DNA of 47,415 nt from Caldilineaceae bacterium (GTDB lineage Bacteria > Chloroflexota > Anaerolineae > Caldilineales > Caldilineaceae). A program made the position numbers and the translations under genes. The notes under the pieces are model-generated. The model saw only the letters and a program-made list of their open reading frames with translations, was not told the DNA's origin and did not search any database. Positions 1 through 9,505 of this stretch are shown one piece after another. The first letter of the stretch is position 1. Each line of letters opens with the position of its first letter. The stretch lies in the NCBI GenBank assembly GCA_014879855.1, contig JACSRH010000294.1, forward strand, positions 1 through 47,415. Direction: 5' to 3'.

Positions 1-1
1 G

Positions 2-832
<831 letters not shown>

Positions 833-855
833 GACAAAGCGAAAATCAGCCCGCC

Positions 856-893
856 GCAGATCGCGTGAAATCAGGCAGATCGCGTGAAATCAG
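856..893. repeat. Perfect 19-bp tandem duplication
   Basis: The unit GCAGATCGCGTGAAATCAG occurs twice with no gap (856-874 and 875-893) in the intergenic space after the prephenate dehydrogenase gene and about 70 bp before the helicase promoter. It could be a slippage product or a paired binding site; nothing in the sequence decides this. Confidence 0.85.
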
Positions 894-962
894 ATCGTAA
901 ATTACGGAGTCTGCCTTCTCGCCACTGCAAAGAATTACCCCGCAAAAGTCCCTCTGCGCTGG

Positions 963-991
963 TTGAGCCGCCCGCACATTTGTGCTATGAT
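963..991 (+). promoter_or_regulatory. Sigma-70-like promoter for the DinG-like helicase
   Basis: TTGAGC (963-968) and TATGAT (986-991) are separated by exactly 17 bp, with a TGC extended -10 just before TATGAT. Transcription would start at about 997-999, which coincides with the ATG at 999, so the mRNA would have little or no leader. Confidence 0.6.
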
Positions 992-998
992 GCTTCCC

Positions 999-3476
999 AT
1001 GTCCAAAAAATCTTCCCGGCCCCATCCAGATCCCTTTGAAGATGATTTCCTAGACGATCCTTTTGGCGACGGCGCGCCCCCTTTGCCGGCGACAGACAAC
1101 GATGCGGACGCGGAGGCCGCGCTGGCCACATTGGCGGAAAGCGATTTCGCCGCGCTGTTTGGGACAGACGGAGCATTGGCGCGCGAATTAAATGGCTATG
1201 AGTTGCGCCAGAGCCAGCTCGACATGGCCGAAGCAGTCAAGCGCGCCATTCTTGCTCGCCATCATGCCCTGATTGAAGCGCCCACCGGCACCGGGAAGTC
1301 GATCGCCTATCTGATCCCTGCGATCCTCAGCGGACAGACCGTGGTCGTCTCCACCGCCAACAAGTCGCTGCAGAGCCAACTTTTCCAGAAGGAAATCCCG
1401 TTTCTGCGTAAGGTGTTGGGCAAACCGATCCCCACCGTCATCGTCAAAGGGCGCAGCAATTTTGTCTGCAATTACAAGTGGGAGAAGGAAGTCAGTGAGC
1501 AGGGATATATCTCGCTCTACGACCGTGAAGATGACCAGTTCAAGGCCATGAGGAGCTGGCTGGAGCAGACAGCGACCGGCGATATTGACGAATTGCCTTT
1601 TGTGCTGAGCAGCGATCTGCGCCCGCGCGTCGTCAGCTTTCCCGACGATTGTCTACACAGCGACTGTCGCTTTTACGAGGACGATTGTTGGATCAACCTC
1701 ATGCGCGACGAAGCGGCGCAGGCGCAGGTCATTATCACCAATCACCACCTGCTGCTCAATGCGCTGGAACTGGGGTATGCTGGCGAACGCATCCTGCCGC
1801 CGGCGCCGATCTACATCGTCGATGAAGCGCACCACCTCGAACAGATCGCCACCGCGGTCTATGAAGTCATGGTGAGCGACTACACGGTCGAGCAGTTGCT
1901 GGCGCGCGCGATCTTCAAAGAGCACCTGTCCGATGAGGAGCTTGACCGGCTGCGCTATCTCAACACACTGGCGTTTCAGGAAATCTCGCGCCGCAGCGAC
2001 GACAACGCCTTTCAGCTCGAAGGCGATCTGGAGAGCGTGCTCAAACTGAGCAGCGCGCTGGCAGAGTTGGGGAAGCGGCTGAAGCAAGCCAATCCCTATG
2101 CTGCGGCGGTCGAACAGGCGGCCAACCAGGGCGAGCGCCCCGACGCGGAAACCGCCGAGCGTTTCCGCTATTATGAACTGGCCATCACCACCGTCAACAG
2201 CGCCGCCGAAAAGCTGAAAGCGATCGGCGCCAGCCGCAAGGATGATACAATGGTGCGCTATGCCGTGCGCGTCTTTGACCGCCGGTATATCACGTTGGAA
2301 GTGCACGCCGCGCCGATCGACCCAGCCGAACTGCTCACCGCTTACCTGTTTCATCCCGAAGACGATAACGGCAACGCGGTCGCACGCACCGTGATCTGCA
2401 CCAGTGCGACGCTTGCCACCGGCGGCCATTTCCACCACTATAAAGCGCGCTGCGGGATCAAGGCAACGGGCGAGGAGCATGTGCTGCCGACCGTTTTTGA
2501 TTATCCGCGGCAGGCGATGCTCTACCAGCCGGCGCTGCCCGCGTACGACTACCGTAACGCGGCCGCCTTTTACGATGCCGTCGCGCGCGAGATCGAGCGA
2601 CTGCTCGAAGTCAGCCGCGGGCGCACGCTCTGCCTCTTCACCAGTTGGAGCGGCCTGCAACAGGTGAATGACCGCGTGCAGGCTGCCGTGGTCTGGCCGG
2701 TGCGCGCGCAAGGCGACGCCCCGCGCGATGCGCTGCTGAGCTGGTTCCGCGCGACGCCCTACAGCGTGTTGCTGGCGACGCGCTCCTTCTGGGAGGGCGT
2801 CGATATTCCCGGCGACGACCTCAGCCTCGTCATCATGGACAAGATGCCCTTCCCCACGCCCAGCGACCCGCTGCACGGCGCCCGGATGCGCGCCATCGAG
2901 GCCGACGGGCGGTCGAGTTTCGCGGAATACATGGCGCCGCTGATGACGCTGGCACTCAAGCAGGGCTTTGGCCGCCTCATCCGCCGCAGCGATGATTCCG
3001 GTGTGGTGGCGATCCTGGACGAGCGACTGACCAGCAAGGCGTACGGGCGGCGCACCCGCCAGGATCTGCCAGCCGCCCGCTTTACGCGCGATCTCAAGGA
3101 CATACATCGCTTCTACAGCACGGCGCTGGGTGCAACCGCCGAATTTGCGCTCAACGTGTGGGCCGGCGACGATCGCCGCTGGCGCTGGCAGTTGGTGCGC
3201 CTGCTCGACGGCCGCGCTGACCAGGGCAGCGGCCACAGCGACACGGATGAGGTCGCCTATCGGGAACTCACCGCCGCGCTCGACGGGCTGCGCGACCTGC
3301 ACGAACGCATCCGCCGCGCCGGGCAAGATCCCGGTCGCTATGCGGTCGAACTGCGCTGCAGCCAGAACACCGTCGACGCTATCGCCACGGGCATCGGCCA
3401 CGACAAGCTGGCGCCGCGCTGGGCGGAGGCGGCCGGCGTGTGGCAATCCGTTCTCCCGCGCGCGGTGCGCCGCTGA
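999..3476 (+). CDS. dinG: DinG/XPD-like ATP-dependent DNA helicase
   Basis: Superfamily 2 helicase of the Fe-S (XPD/DinG) group, expected to unwind DNA 5'-3' in repair or conflict resolution. From the ATG at 999 it is 825 aa. After an acidic N-terminal segment come the Q-like motif (YELRQSQLDMA), Walker A (APTGTGKSIAYL), a cluster of cysteines (VCNYKW, then CLHSDC and a further Cys about seven residues on) that should hold a 4Fe-4S cluster, the DEAH box (VDEAHHLEQ), and C-terminal motifs including SFWEGVDIPG and the arginine-finger stretch QGFGRLIRRSDDSG. I chose ATG 999 over the in-frame TTG at 963 because TTG 963 lies within the -35 box of a good promoter and the conserved part starts well downstream. 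No nuclease domain precedes the helicase. Function in a specific repair pathway is inference. Confidence 0.88.
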   Translation: MSKKSSRPHPDPFEDDFLDDPFGDGAPPLPATDNDADAEAALATLAESDFAALFGTDGALARELNGYELRQSQLDMAEAVKRAILARHHALIEAPTGTGKSIAYLIPAILSGQTVVVSTANKSLQSQLFQKEIPFLRKVLGKPIPTVIVKGRSNFVCNYKWEKEVSEQGYISLYDREDDQFKAMRSWLEQTATGDIDELPFVLSSDLRPRVVSFPDDCLHSDCRFYEDDCWINLMRDEAAQAQVIITNHHLLLNALELGYAGERILPPAPIYIVDEAHHLEQIATAVYEVMVSDYTVEQLLARAIFKEHLSDEELDRLRYLNTLAFQEISRRSDDNAFQLEGDLESVLKLSSALAELGKRLKQANPYAAAVEQAANQGERPDAETAERFRYYELAITTVNSAAEKLKAIGASRKDDTMVRYAVRVFDRRYITLEVHAAPIDPAELLTAYLFHPEDDNGNAVARTVICTSATLATGGHFHHYKARCGIKATGEEHVLPTVFDYPRQAMLYQPALPAYDYRNAAAFYDAVAREIERLLEVSRGRTLCLFTSWSGLQQVNDRVQAAVVWPVRAQGDAPRDALLSWFRATPYSVLLATRSFWEGVDIPGDDLSLVIMDKMPFPTPSDPLHGARMRAIEADGRSSFAEYMAPLMTLALKQGFGRLIRRSDDSGVVAILDERLTSKAYGRRTRQDLPAARFTRDLKDIHRFYSTALGATAEFALNVWAGDDRRWRWQLVRLLDGRADQGSGHSDTDEVAYRELTAALDGLRDLHERIRRAGQDPGRYAVELRCSQNTVDAIATGIGHDKLAPRWAEAAGVWQSVLPRAVRR

Positions 3477-4015
3477 GGGAGCGTTTGAAAGGTCACCTGC
3501 TTTGACGCAGAGGCGCCGAGAAAACGCAGAGAACTACCTGCCAACCTCCTCTCGCTTCTCCTTTGCATCTCCGCGTCGAGAACACCCTTTTCGAATAATC
3601 TCTGAGCACTGTGCCTGGCATCGGGTCCTTAGCACTAAAACCGCATTTGATACTGGCCGATATGATGGTTCATACGAAACCTGCGTTGGCAATTCAGAGC
3701 GAGATTGCCTTCTTCGCAAATCCCCTTCTCATGCGTAGCAAAACCGCCGGGTGAACGAAAGACCGATTTTCTGGCCGATCCATCGATGGAGCCCGAGTGC
3801 TATACTGAATGTCGAGCTGACGTAGGAATCCTCCCGTAGCGCCCCATGAACGCACTTGATGTTCGACAGCCATATTCTTCTCTCAAGATGATCAATTCAT
3901 CACGGTTGTGGCCTGGAAAAGACATGCCACACAGCAACCTTTGGCATCCTCGGTCTGTCTCTGAAGATACTTTTATAAGCACCGAATTTTGATGTGAATT
4001 TAGGAGCGCAATGAT
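3477..4015. other. Gene-poor spacer with a dispersed repeat and weak promoter signals
   Basis: The first 100 bases hold a purine-rich repeat (listed separately). Further on, TGCTATACT (3798-3806) is a good extended -10 box without a clear -35 partner, and TTGGCA (3941-3946) with GATACT (3966-3971) is a candidate promoter for the downstream propeller gene with a long 19-bp spacer. A 48-codon open frame at 3846-3992 has no ribosome site and I do not call it a gene. Confidence 0.5.
3478..3580. repeat. Dispersed repeat with GACGC...GCGTC hairpin arms
   Basis: Directly after the helicase stop codon. It opens GGAGCGTTTGAAAGG, then carries a purine-rich run of GACGCAGAGG / ACGCAGAG units, and closes with a pyrimidine-rich complement ending in CCGCGTC (3571-3577). 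GACGC at 3504-3508 pairs with GCGTC at 3573-3577. A related element with the same opening follows the stop codon at 41026, so this is a repeat family and not random sequence. Confidence 0.6.
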
Positions 4016-5362
4016 ATGAGAAACACAACGAAGTGGTTCCAAGGTGCAGTGAGTGCCGGGATAGTGGTAGTTTTGGTCGTCGGTGTGTTGTTCACCTTGT
4101 GGCGTCGACCTGTATCGTCGCCAACGGGGCAAGAGAACCCGACGCCGGCCGCACAAGTCCAGGCGCCAGAACAAATCGCCGGTGCGCCGCCAACCCTCAC
4201 CCCGCACATTGTCGTCGTCTCGCCCCTGCCTTCGCCGCCGCCCTTTCCAACGCCGCTTCCAACGCCCGTGGTGACGCGCATGCCGGTCGCCGCGCCGCCG
4301 TTCGTCGCTGTCCCCGCTGGAGAAGCCAACCGGCCCTACACAATCTTTTTTCGAGACGGTAACCTCATCAAAACTATCGACACTGTCGATAGCGCCGAAA
4401 AAAGCATCGTTGATATTCGTGCTAAAACGTCGTTGTTCTTGGGGAGCCGGGAATCCTCGGCAGGGCTGTGGGGAGCGATCTCGCCTGACGGGCAGCGGTT
4501 GGCGCTGGTCCTGACCGACTTCGCGACGGCTGACGAGGCCCGCCAGACTATCCATGCCGGTCCTGCCAAAGGACAGCAATTCCGCATCTATCTGCTCGAT
4601 TTGACTACGGGTGAGCTGCGCCTGTTGGTGGAAAACGCCAGGCGGCCGGTGTGGTCGCCCGATGGTGGACGGCTTGCCTTCCAGAATACCAAGACGTGGG
4701 GGCTTGGGGTGGTCGACCTGGCGACGGGCGCCGCTGAAGAGATCTTCTCGGTCGAAGCGGGGTCTGAGCATCAGGCGGACTGGTTCACCTGGTCGCCTGA
4801 CGGCAAGAGGATGGCAGTGGTCAAAACTTGGGGAGGAATTGCGAACTCAGGTGGCATTTGGATCGTCGAGGTTGAAAAAGGAGCTGAAGCACGTCAAATC
4901 GTCGATATGGGGATGAACGCCGTATTGCTTGAATGGTCACCGGATGGCGCCGAAATACTGTTTCTATCGGATCGAGGAGACCGGTCGACACCCGAACGCC
5001 CAACCAATATTTGGTCTGTAAATGTCGAAACAGGAGCTGAACAGCAGTTAACCAAAGACATTTCAGCTAGCGCAGGTGTCCCGGTTTGGTCACCGGATAG
5101 CAAGTGGATCGCTTTTGCTGGAACAAATATGCTTGAAGCCAAAGAATATTACCAGTATGACCTATGGTTATTGTCTAGCAACGGCAACATGTTGATCAGA
5201 TTGACCGATGATCCCATAACCGATCTCAATCCGACTTGGACTCCCAGCGGTGCAGGATTGGTATTCAACAAAGAGGAGCAGGGTCTTTGGGAATTGGATT
5301 TAATCAGTGGCGCAACAAAGCAACTTGTTCCAAAGATTACCAGTTATTGGTTCCTACACTGA
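4016..5362 (+). CDS. Membrane-anchored TolB-like beta-propeller protein
   Basis: 448 aa. One transmembrane helix near the N-terminus (about residues 10-28) is followed by a proline/threonine-rich linker (about 30-100) and a propeller made of PD40-type repeats. The repeat hallmark is visible as ISPDGQRLALV, WSPDGGRLAFQ, WSPDGKRMAVV, WSPDGAEILFLS, WSPDSKWIAFAG and WTPSGAGLVF. Such proteins are usually extracytoplasmic scaffolds that bind peptides, proteins or glycans; no catalytic residues are apparent. A TAGGAG ribosome site (4001-4006) lies 9 bp before the ATG. It stands just upstream of the M23 peptidase remnant on the same strand, so a cell-envelope role is reasonable but unproven. The minus-strand open frame that overlaps its 5' half is a shadow. 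Confidence 0.8.
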   Translation: MRNTTKWFQGAVSAGIVVVLVVGVLFTLWRRPVSSPTGQENPTPAAQVQAPEQIAGAPPTLTPHIVVVSPLPSPPPFPTPLPTPVVTRMPVAAPPFVAVPAGEANRPYTIFFRDGNLIKTIDTVDSAEKSIVDIRAKTSLFLGSRESSAGLWGAISPDGQRLALVLTDFATADEARQTIHAGPAKGQQFRIYLLDLTTGELRLLVENARRPVWSPDGGRLAFQNTKTWGLGVVDLATGAAEEIFSVEAGSEHQADWFTWSPDGKRMAVVKTWGGIANSGGIWIVEVEKGAEARQIVDMGMNAVLLEWSPDGAEILFLSDRGDRSTPERPTNIWSVNVETGAEQQLTKDISASAGVPVWSPDSKWIAFAGTNMLEAKEYYQYDLWLLSSNGNMLIRLTDDPITDLNPTWTPSGAGLVFNKEEQGLWELDLISGATKQLVPKITSYWFLH

Positions 5363-5504
5363 ATTCAAGGTGGAATCTACATGGTCTTGTACAGACTTCT
5401 GTGGTTTCATCCTGAAAACAGCATAGAGTGAATCTTCTGGTGGTTTTAATGACGGCCCTAAAAAGACGGAGCAACTGAGAAAGCATTGATTAAGGAGGAC
5501 ACCA

Positions 5505-7672
5505 ATGAATATCACCAAACTCCAGGTTCAACAAGTGCGTTTCACTCGCTTGTCATCGATGCTTGTCGCTGTAATCGTGGCCTTGATGATTGAAACGGCA
5601 CAAAGTGCCCATCAAGTGTCCCGCCCTATTCAGGAAACTGGTGGCATCATCAACCAGCTTTACTTGTATGGAAGGGAATATTAAGGAAATCTACATCGGG
5701 GTGTAGATTTCCCCTACATCACTGGTACGGCTGTGAATGCAATTGCAGACGGAACGGTCGTCGCATTAAGAGAGTATATCCCCGACAATACCAATCCTAC
5801 AGCTAGCGAGTTTGGCAACTATGTCATGATTCGGCATAGCCAGACTCACTTGGATCGTAAAGTGGGACAACTCGCTTATGTCTATTCTATCTATGCACAT
5901 CTCAAAAAGGACAGCGTAGCCTACCCAGTAGGGGCATTCGTTCCGGCAAACGTTCAAATCGCCGAGGTGAACGAGACAGGCAATGTAGACGGACAGCATC
6001 TCCATCTCCAGATCGACCTCTCCACGGATAGGGATAAAAACGACCCTCAAGAATGGACATGGTCACAGAGTTCTTCACGCAATCCAGAAGTTTGGCTTCA
6101 GCCCTCAATTACAACGGCACTCAAACTGCCACGATGATGGGGAAAGTTACCGACGCCGGCGGTAATCCAGTATCAGGCCTTCTAATAACAGGCGCACAGA
6201 AACCGTCAGCGGCAGGGGGAGCTAACTTTACCTCTGCGCAAACATACAGTTATGACTGGACAAATCCGGACGACTACTATGTAGAAAATTTCGCTACCAC
6301 CGACATTGCACCAGGTAATTACTGCTTGGAGGCTAATGGTTCAATCTACGCGAACCTTGGATGTCATGATTTTGTGGCCGGCCGCACAACGTATGTGGGT
6401 CTATATCCAGCTTATTTACCTGATCTACGCAACGAACAGAATGGGTGGATTTCCCACATAACAATAGTCAATAACAGTGGCACGTCATATGCCCAAGTGG
6501 TTACTACCTACTTTTTCTCGGTTGGTGATCCTGCGGCTCAACGGGTAGACAACATTGCGCCGCACGCAGGCATAACATTTGATACGCCATACAACGGAGC
6601 GGCACTAATTGTAGGTAGTCAAGATTTGTCGGTTGTCGTCGTTCATGAGCGTAGCAATCCCTACTATGTCACCGACACCTATGCAGGAGTAACCAGCCCC
6701 GCCACCGATGTGCTTGTTCCACTCGTTCATCGGGCAAACAGCGGTTGGAATAGCGATCTATTCATCCAGAATACGGGCAATGCCCACACCCTCGTTTCTT
6801 TGGAGTTTCTCCCAAGAACAGGCTCCTATTGCAACCCATGTGCGCTCAATAACTTTGTATTGGTTGGTTCTCATGGGCGCGAACAGGTTTCCATCGGTGG
6901 ATTAACAAATCTCAGCTACCCGTTCGTGGGGTCGGTGCGCGTCACCGCCGATCAACCATTGGCCATCGCCTCTACGCAGTTCAACGGCAATAGCCAGTTG
7001 ATGGAAACGAACAACAGCCAGCCGCCAGCCACGGAAGTCTATGCACCGCTGATTCAGAATAACAATTCGGGTTGGTTATCTGGAGTAACGTTGAGTAAGA
7101 TATGGCCTTATGGGATATTCAACTTGTACTACTATCGGCACAATGATGGCTACCTGTGTTACTGGCAGACTGGACAGACGGCCACTCCTTACGTCGCTTA
7201 TGCTGCCATCCCGACGCCGATTCCTTCGGGGCCTAATCCATGCTCATCGAAGACCCCTTCAGGAATCTTCCAGACTGGCAGCGCTATGGTCGGCAACGTC
7301 AACCAGCTTCAGGGAACAACCAATGCCACCACCTATGCCGCGATCAGCAGTCGAGGAACTACGGTGATTGTCCCCAAGTTCCGTCGAGACGCTGGCTGGA
7401 TGGATGGTTTTGTGATCGCAAATCCAGGTTCCGCCACCGCAAACATTGAGGTCCGCCTCTATCCTGCGAATGGCAGCAATCCCATTACACTGCCTGGTGT
7501 CAGCCCGCTGTATGCGAAGCGCAGCGTCACGATCTTCAGCCAGGGAACCATCCCTCTATATTTTAACGGCTCTGCTGTGGTGACATCGGATCAACCCATT
7601 GCCGTCAGCGCCAACAGCTACAAGCCAGGCAGCGGCGATACGATTGGCAGCTATCCAGCAATCCATCGCTAG
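5505..7672 (+). pseudogene. M23 (LytM-like) peptidase with C-terminal adhesion-like repeats, disrupted
   Basis: A strong ribosome site (AAGGAGG, 5492-5498) precedes ATG 5505. The frame reads a signal peptide (hydrophobic segment SMLVAVIVALMIETAQS), then hits TAA at 5682-5684. The same frame goes on immediately with GNLHRGVDF, containing the HxxxD zinc motif of M23 peptidases, and with the later HLHLQID metal/catalytic motif. At about 6102-6104 (a CCC run) the frame is lost: the peptidase frame ends at 6137, while frame +2 carries on as GKVTDAGGNPVSG (a carboxypeptidase-regulatory-like module) and four beta-rich repeats that start with GW and end with phrases such as VTSDQPIAVS. Restoring one C makes the locus exactly 723 codons including the stop. 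The ancestral product was a secreted cell-wall hydrolase with a repeat tail. Two separate lesions argue for decay; assembly error is the alternative. Confidence 0.75.
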
Positions 7673-7727
7673 GTAGCCGCCATTTCGCAGCACAGGCTGC
7701 CTGTGATCTGTCCATCACATATCAAAC

Positions 7728-7762
7728 GTTATCCGGCAGGTGACTTTCACTTGCCGGATAAC
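7728..7762. terminator. Stem-loop after the M23 locus
   Basis: GTTATCCGGCAGGTGA pairs with TCACTTGCCGGATAAC around a 3-base loop, giving a 16-bp stem with one G-T pair. It is placed where a terminator is expected, 55 bases after the stop at 7672, but the downstream T-run is weak (CTTTCGCT), so it could also be an RNA-stabilising hairpin or a repeat. Confidence 0.6.
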
Positions 7763-7833
7763 CTTTCGCTGCACAACAAGCTTTATTCCGACCTACTACC
7801 ACCAACGCAATCTGCGCTGCCCGCCAGCGTGAG

Positions 7834-7862
7834 CGTCCGCAGGCTGCGGACGGCGCCGTCCG
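7834..7862. repeat. Nested GC palindromes
   Basis: CGTCCGCAG-G-CTGCGGACG (7834-7852) overlaps the perfect palindrome CGGACGGCGCCGTCCG (7847-7862). The shared CGGACG arm can pair in two alternative ways. Confidence 0.7.
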
Positions 7863-7916
7863 CGATCCGGGAGTCGAGACTAAACATTTGCTCTGATCAA
7901 CGGGGGCAAGCGATCA

Positions 7917-7946
7917 TTGTAGATTGCGGCCATTCGCTTCTACAAT
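7917..7946 (+). promoter_or_regulatory. Candidate promoter for proline dehydrogenase
   Basis: TTGTAG (7917-7922) and TACAAT (7941-7946) lie 18 bp apart, 44 bases before the start at 7990. The -35 box is only a partial match. Confidence 0.45.
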
Positions 7947-7989
7947 AGCAGCATGTGTTAATTCGCACTGATTGATAGAGGAGCGTTTC

Positions 7990-9033
7990 ATGGAGAAGAC
8001 CAAAGCATCCACTTCTGCACGTGCGCAGACGTTGTCTGCCGTTGTCACGCTGGCGGTCACCGCCGGCGTTGGCTATCTCGTCTATCGCAACGGCGAGACA
8101 TGGCTGCGCTCCTCGCTGCTCTATCTGTCGCGCATGAAGCTGGCGCGGCGGATGGTGACGCGCTTTCCGCCGGCGTGGGCCGTGGCCAGCCGCTTTGTCG
8201 CCGGCGAGTCCGTGGACGAAGCGATTGCCGCCGCGCGCCAACTCAACGCCAAAGGGATGCTGGTCACGCTGGACTATCTGGGCGAAAGCATCACGGCGGC
8301 CACCGAGGCCAGTGCGGCGCGCGACCAGATTCTTTACCTGCTGCAGCGCATCCATGCCAGCGGTGTAGACGCCTACGTCTCGGTCAAGCTCAGCCAGCTT
8401 GGGCTGACGATCGACGAGAATCTGGCGATCGGCAATCTGCGCGCGCTGCTGACAGAGGCCAAGGCGCTGGGGCTGCGCGTCCGCATCGACATGGAGGAGA
8501 GCGCGCTGGTCGACAGGACGCTCGACATCTATCGCCGGCTGCGCTTTGGCGAAGGCTTCGAGAACGTCGGCGTCGTGATCCAGTCCAGCCTCTATCGCAG
8601 CGAGGCGGATGTGCGCAAGCTGGTGGAGGAAGGCGCGTGGGTGCGGCTGGTCAAAGGCGCGTACAAAGAACCGCCTGATCTCGCCTATCCGCAGAAAGCC
8701 GGCGTCGATGCGGCGTTCGTGCGCCTGGCGGAGCTGCTGCTGGCGCCGGAGGCAGGCGCCCGCGGCGTCTATTTGGCAGTCGCCACCCACGACGACGCCA
8801 TGATCGCCGCGGTGCAACGCTATGCTGCCGCGCACAATCTCGCCAGGGATGCGTTCGAATTCCAGATGCTTTATGGCATCCGCCGCGAGTGGCAGGAACA
8901 GTTGGTGGCGCAGGGTTATCGGGTGCGCATCTACGTCCCTTACGGGACAGCGTGGTATCCGTACTTCATGCGCCGCCTGGCTGAGCGCCCCGCCAATCTG
9001 TGGTTTTTTGTAAGCAATTTCTTCCGGGCGTAA
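7990..9033 (+). CDS. putA: Proline dehydrogenase
   Basis: FAD enzyme that oxidises L-proline to delta-1-pyrroline-5-carboxylate and passes electrons to quinone; monofunctional type of 347 aa, not fused to the P5C dehydrogenase of long PutA. It has a short hydrophobic N-terminal stretch (about residues 17-30), then the beta/alpha barrel. Visible family marks include LDYLGES near the start of the barrel, SVKLSQLGL, RIDMEES, VRLVKGAY, ATHDD and EFQMLYGI (FAD and substrate binding), and the C-terminal VRIYVPYGTAWYPYFMRRL motif with the paired arginines that hold the proline carboxylate. The start at 7990 is backed by GAGGAGCG eight bases upstream; the longer frame from 7972 has no such support. 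The partner P5C dehydrogenase is not in the window. Confidence 0.92.
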   Translation: MEKTKASTSARAQTLSAVVTLAVTAGVGYLVYRNGETWLRSSLLYLSRMKLARRMVTRFPPAWAVASRFVAGESVDEAIAAARQLNAKGMLVTLDYLGESITAATEASAARDQILYLLQRIHASGVDAYVSVKLSQLGLTIDENLAIGNLRALLTEAKALGLRVRIDMEESALVDRTLDIYRRLRFGEGFENVGVVIQSSLYRSEADVRKLVEEGAWVRLVKGAYKEPPDLAYPQKAGVDAAFVRLAELLLAPEAGARGVYLAVATHDDAMIAAVQRYAAAHNLARDAFEFQMLYGIRREWQEQLVAQGYRVRIYVPYGTAWYPYFMRRLAERPANLWFFVSNFFRA

Positions 9034-9243
9034 ATGCCAGCATTCAGCAAGGGTAAACGACGAGAATTTTTACAATACTCAGGCTGTTGCACGTCATGGT
9101 GCGCTTACGGTGCACTGCATCAGAAGACCCACCTGCCAACGGCAGTGCTTGCTAATCTTGCTGAGGAGGCGTCCACTTACACACACGAAGATGTATGGGA
9201 CGAAATCGCTCGCCGCGAGGCAGCAGGTGAACTATCGGATTAG
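9034..9243 (+). CDS. Putative antitoxin of a RelE-type module (uncertain start)
   Basis: The 69-aa frame begins directly after the proline dehydrogenase stop codon (TAA-ATG). Its last 35 residues, with TYTHEDVWDEIARREAAGEL, look like the toxin-binding tail of a small antitoxin. The first half is cysteine-rich and does not look like a DNA-binding domain, so either the true start is internal or the gene is damaged. Its stop overlaps the start of the toxin gene by 17 bases, the usual arrangement of antitoxin before toxin. Identification rests on position more than on sequence. Confidence 0.4.
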   Translation: MPAFSKGKRREFLQYSGCCTSWCAYGALHQKTHLPTAVLANLAEEASTYTHEDVWDEIARREAAGELSD

Positions 9244-9505
9244 GTATTCGCATGACGCTAAGCACCCTTTACCCCAACTGCCTGGTCGATATCGCCAGCG
9301 CGCCAAACGAGCCATCGAGTCGCTTGCTAGAAACCCTCGGCCTGTTGGCTCTGAGAAATTACGTGACTTGCCCAATGTATTTCGCGTGTGGCTCAATGGC
9401 TGGCGAATCATCTATCAGATAAATGACGAAGATGGAATTCTGTTGATCGTCGGCATTCGTTACAAAACAGGCCCAGAGACATACGAGAATTTAGAACTCG
9501 AGTAA
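9227..9505 (+). CDS. RelE/ParE-family toxin
   Basis: 92 aa from GTG 9227 (start VNYRIRYSHDAKH). Family marks are RYRQRAKRAIESL in the second helix, the basic strand GSEKLRDLPNVFRVW, and WRIIYQINDEDGILLIVGI forming the core sheet. Members are ribosome-dependent mRNA endonucleases or gyrase poisons, neutralised by the antitoxin encoded just upstream. GTG 9227 is preferred because it overlaps the upstream gene and gives a length typical for the family; the longer frame back to 9110 contains antitoxin sequence out of frame. The 3' end overlaps the converging trmFO gene by 15 bases. Confidence 0.75.
   Translation: MNYRIRYSHDAKHPLPQLPGRYRQRAKRAIESLARNPRPVGSEKLRDLPNVFRVWLNGWRIIYQINDEDGILLIVGIRYKTGPETYENLELE

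Larger units (their letters stand above)
7673..7989. other. Intergenic region with a hairpin, nested palindromes and a promoter
   Basis: This 317-base gap holds a strong stem-loop (7728-7762), a nested GC-rich palindrome (7834-7862) and a candidate promoter (7917-7946), each listed separately. I see no open frame with a credible start or ribosome site. Confidence 0.6.

Noticed and set aside
1653..3446. A 597-codon open frame on the minus strand opposite the helicase gene
   Set aside because: It mirrors a gene with clear helicase motifs in GC-rich DNA; the minus-strand protein has no recognisable domain and no ribosome site.
3846..3992. A 48-codon open frame on the plus strand
   Set aside because: No ribosome site, no recognisable composition, and it lies in a repeat-bearing spacer.
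3800..4771. A 323-codon minus-strand frame overlapping the propeller gene
   Set aside because: Arginine-rich low-complexity protein with no start signal; the plus-strand propeller repeats are unambiguous.
5682..5684. Recoding of the in-frame TAA as an amino acid or programmed readthrough
   Set aside because: TAA is not a usual recoded stop in bacteria, no stimulatory structure is evident, and the same gene has a second lesion, so decay is simpler.
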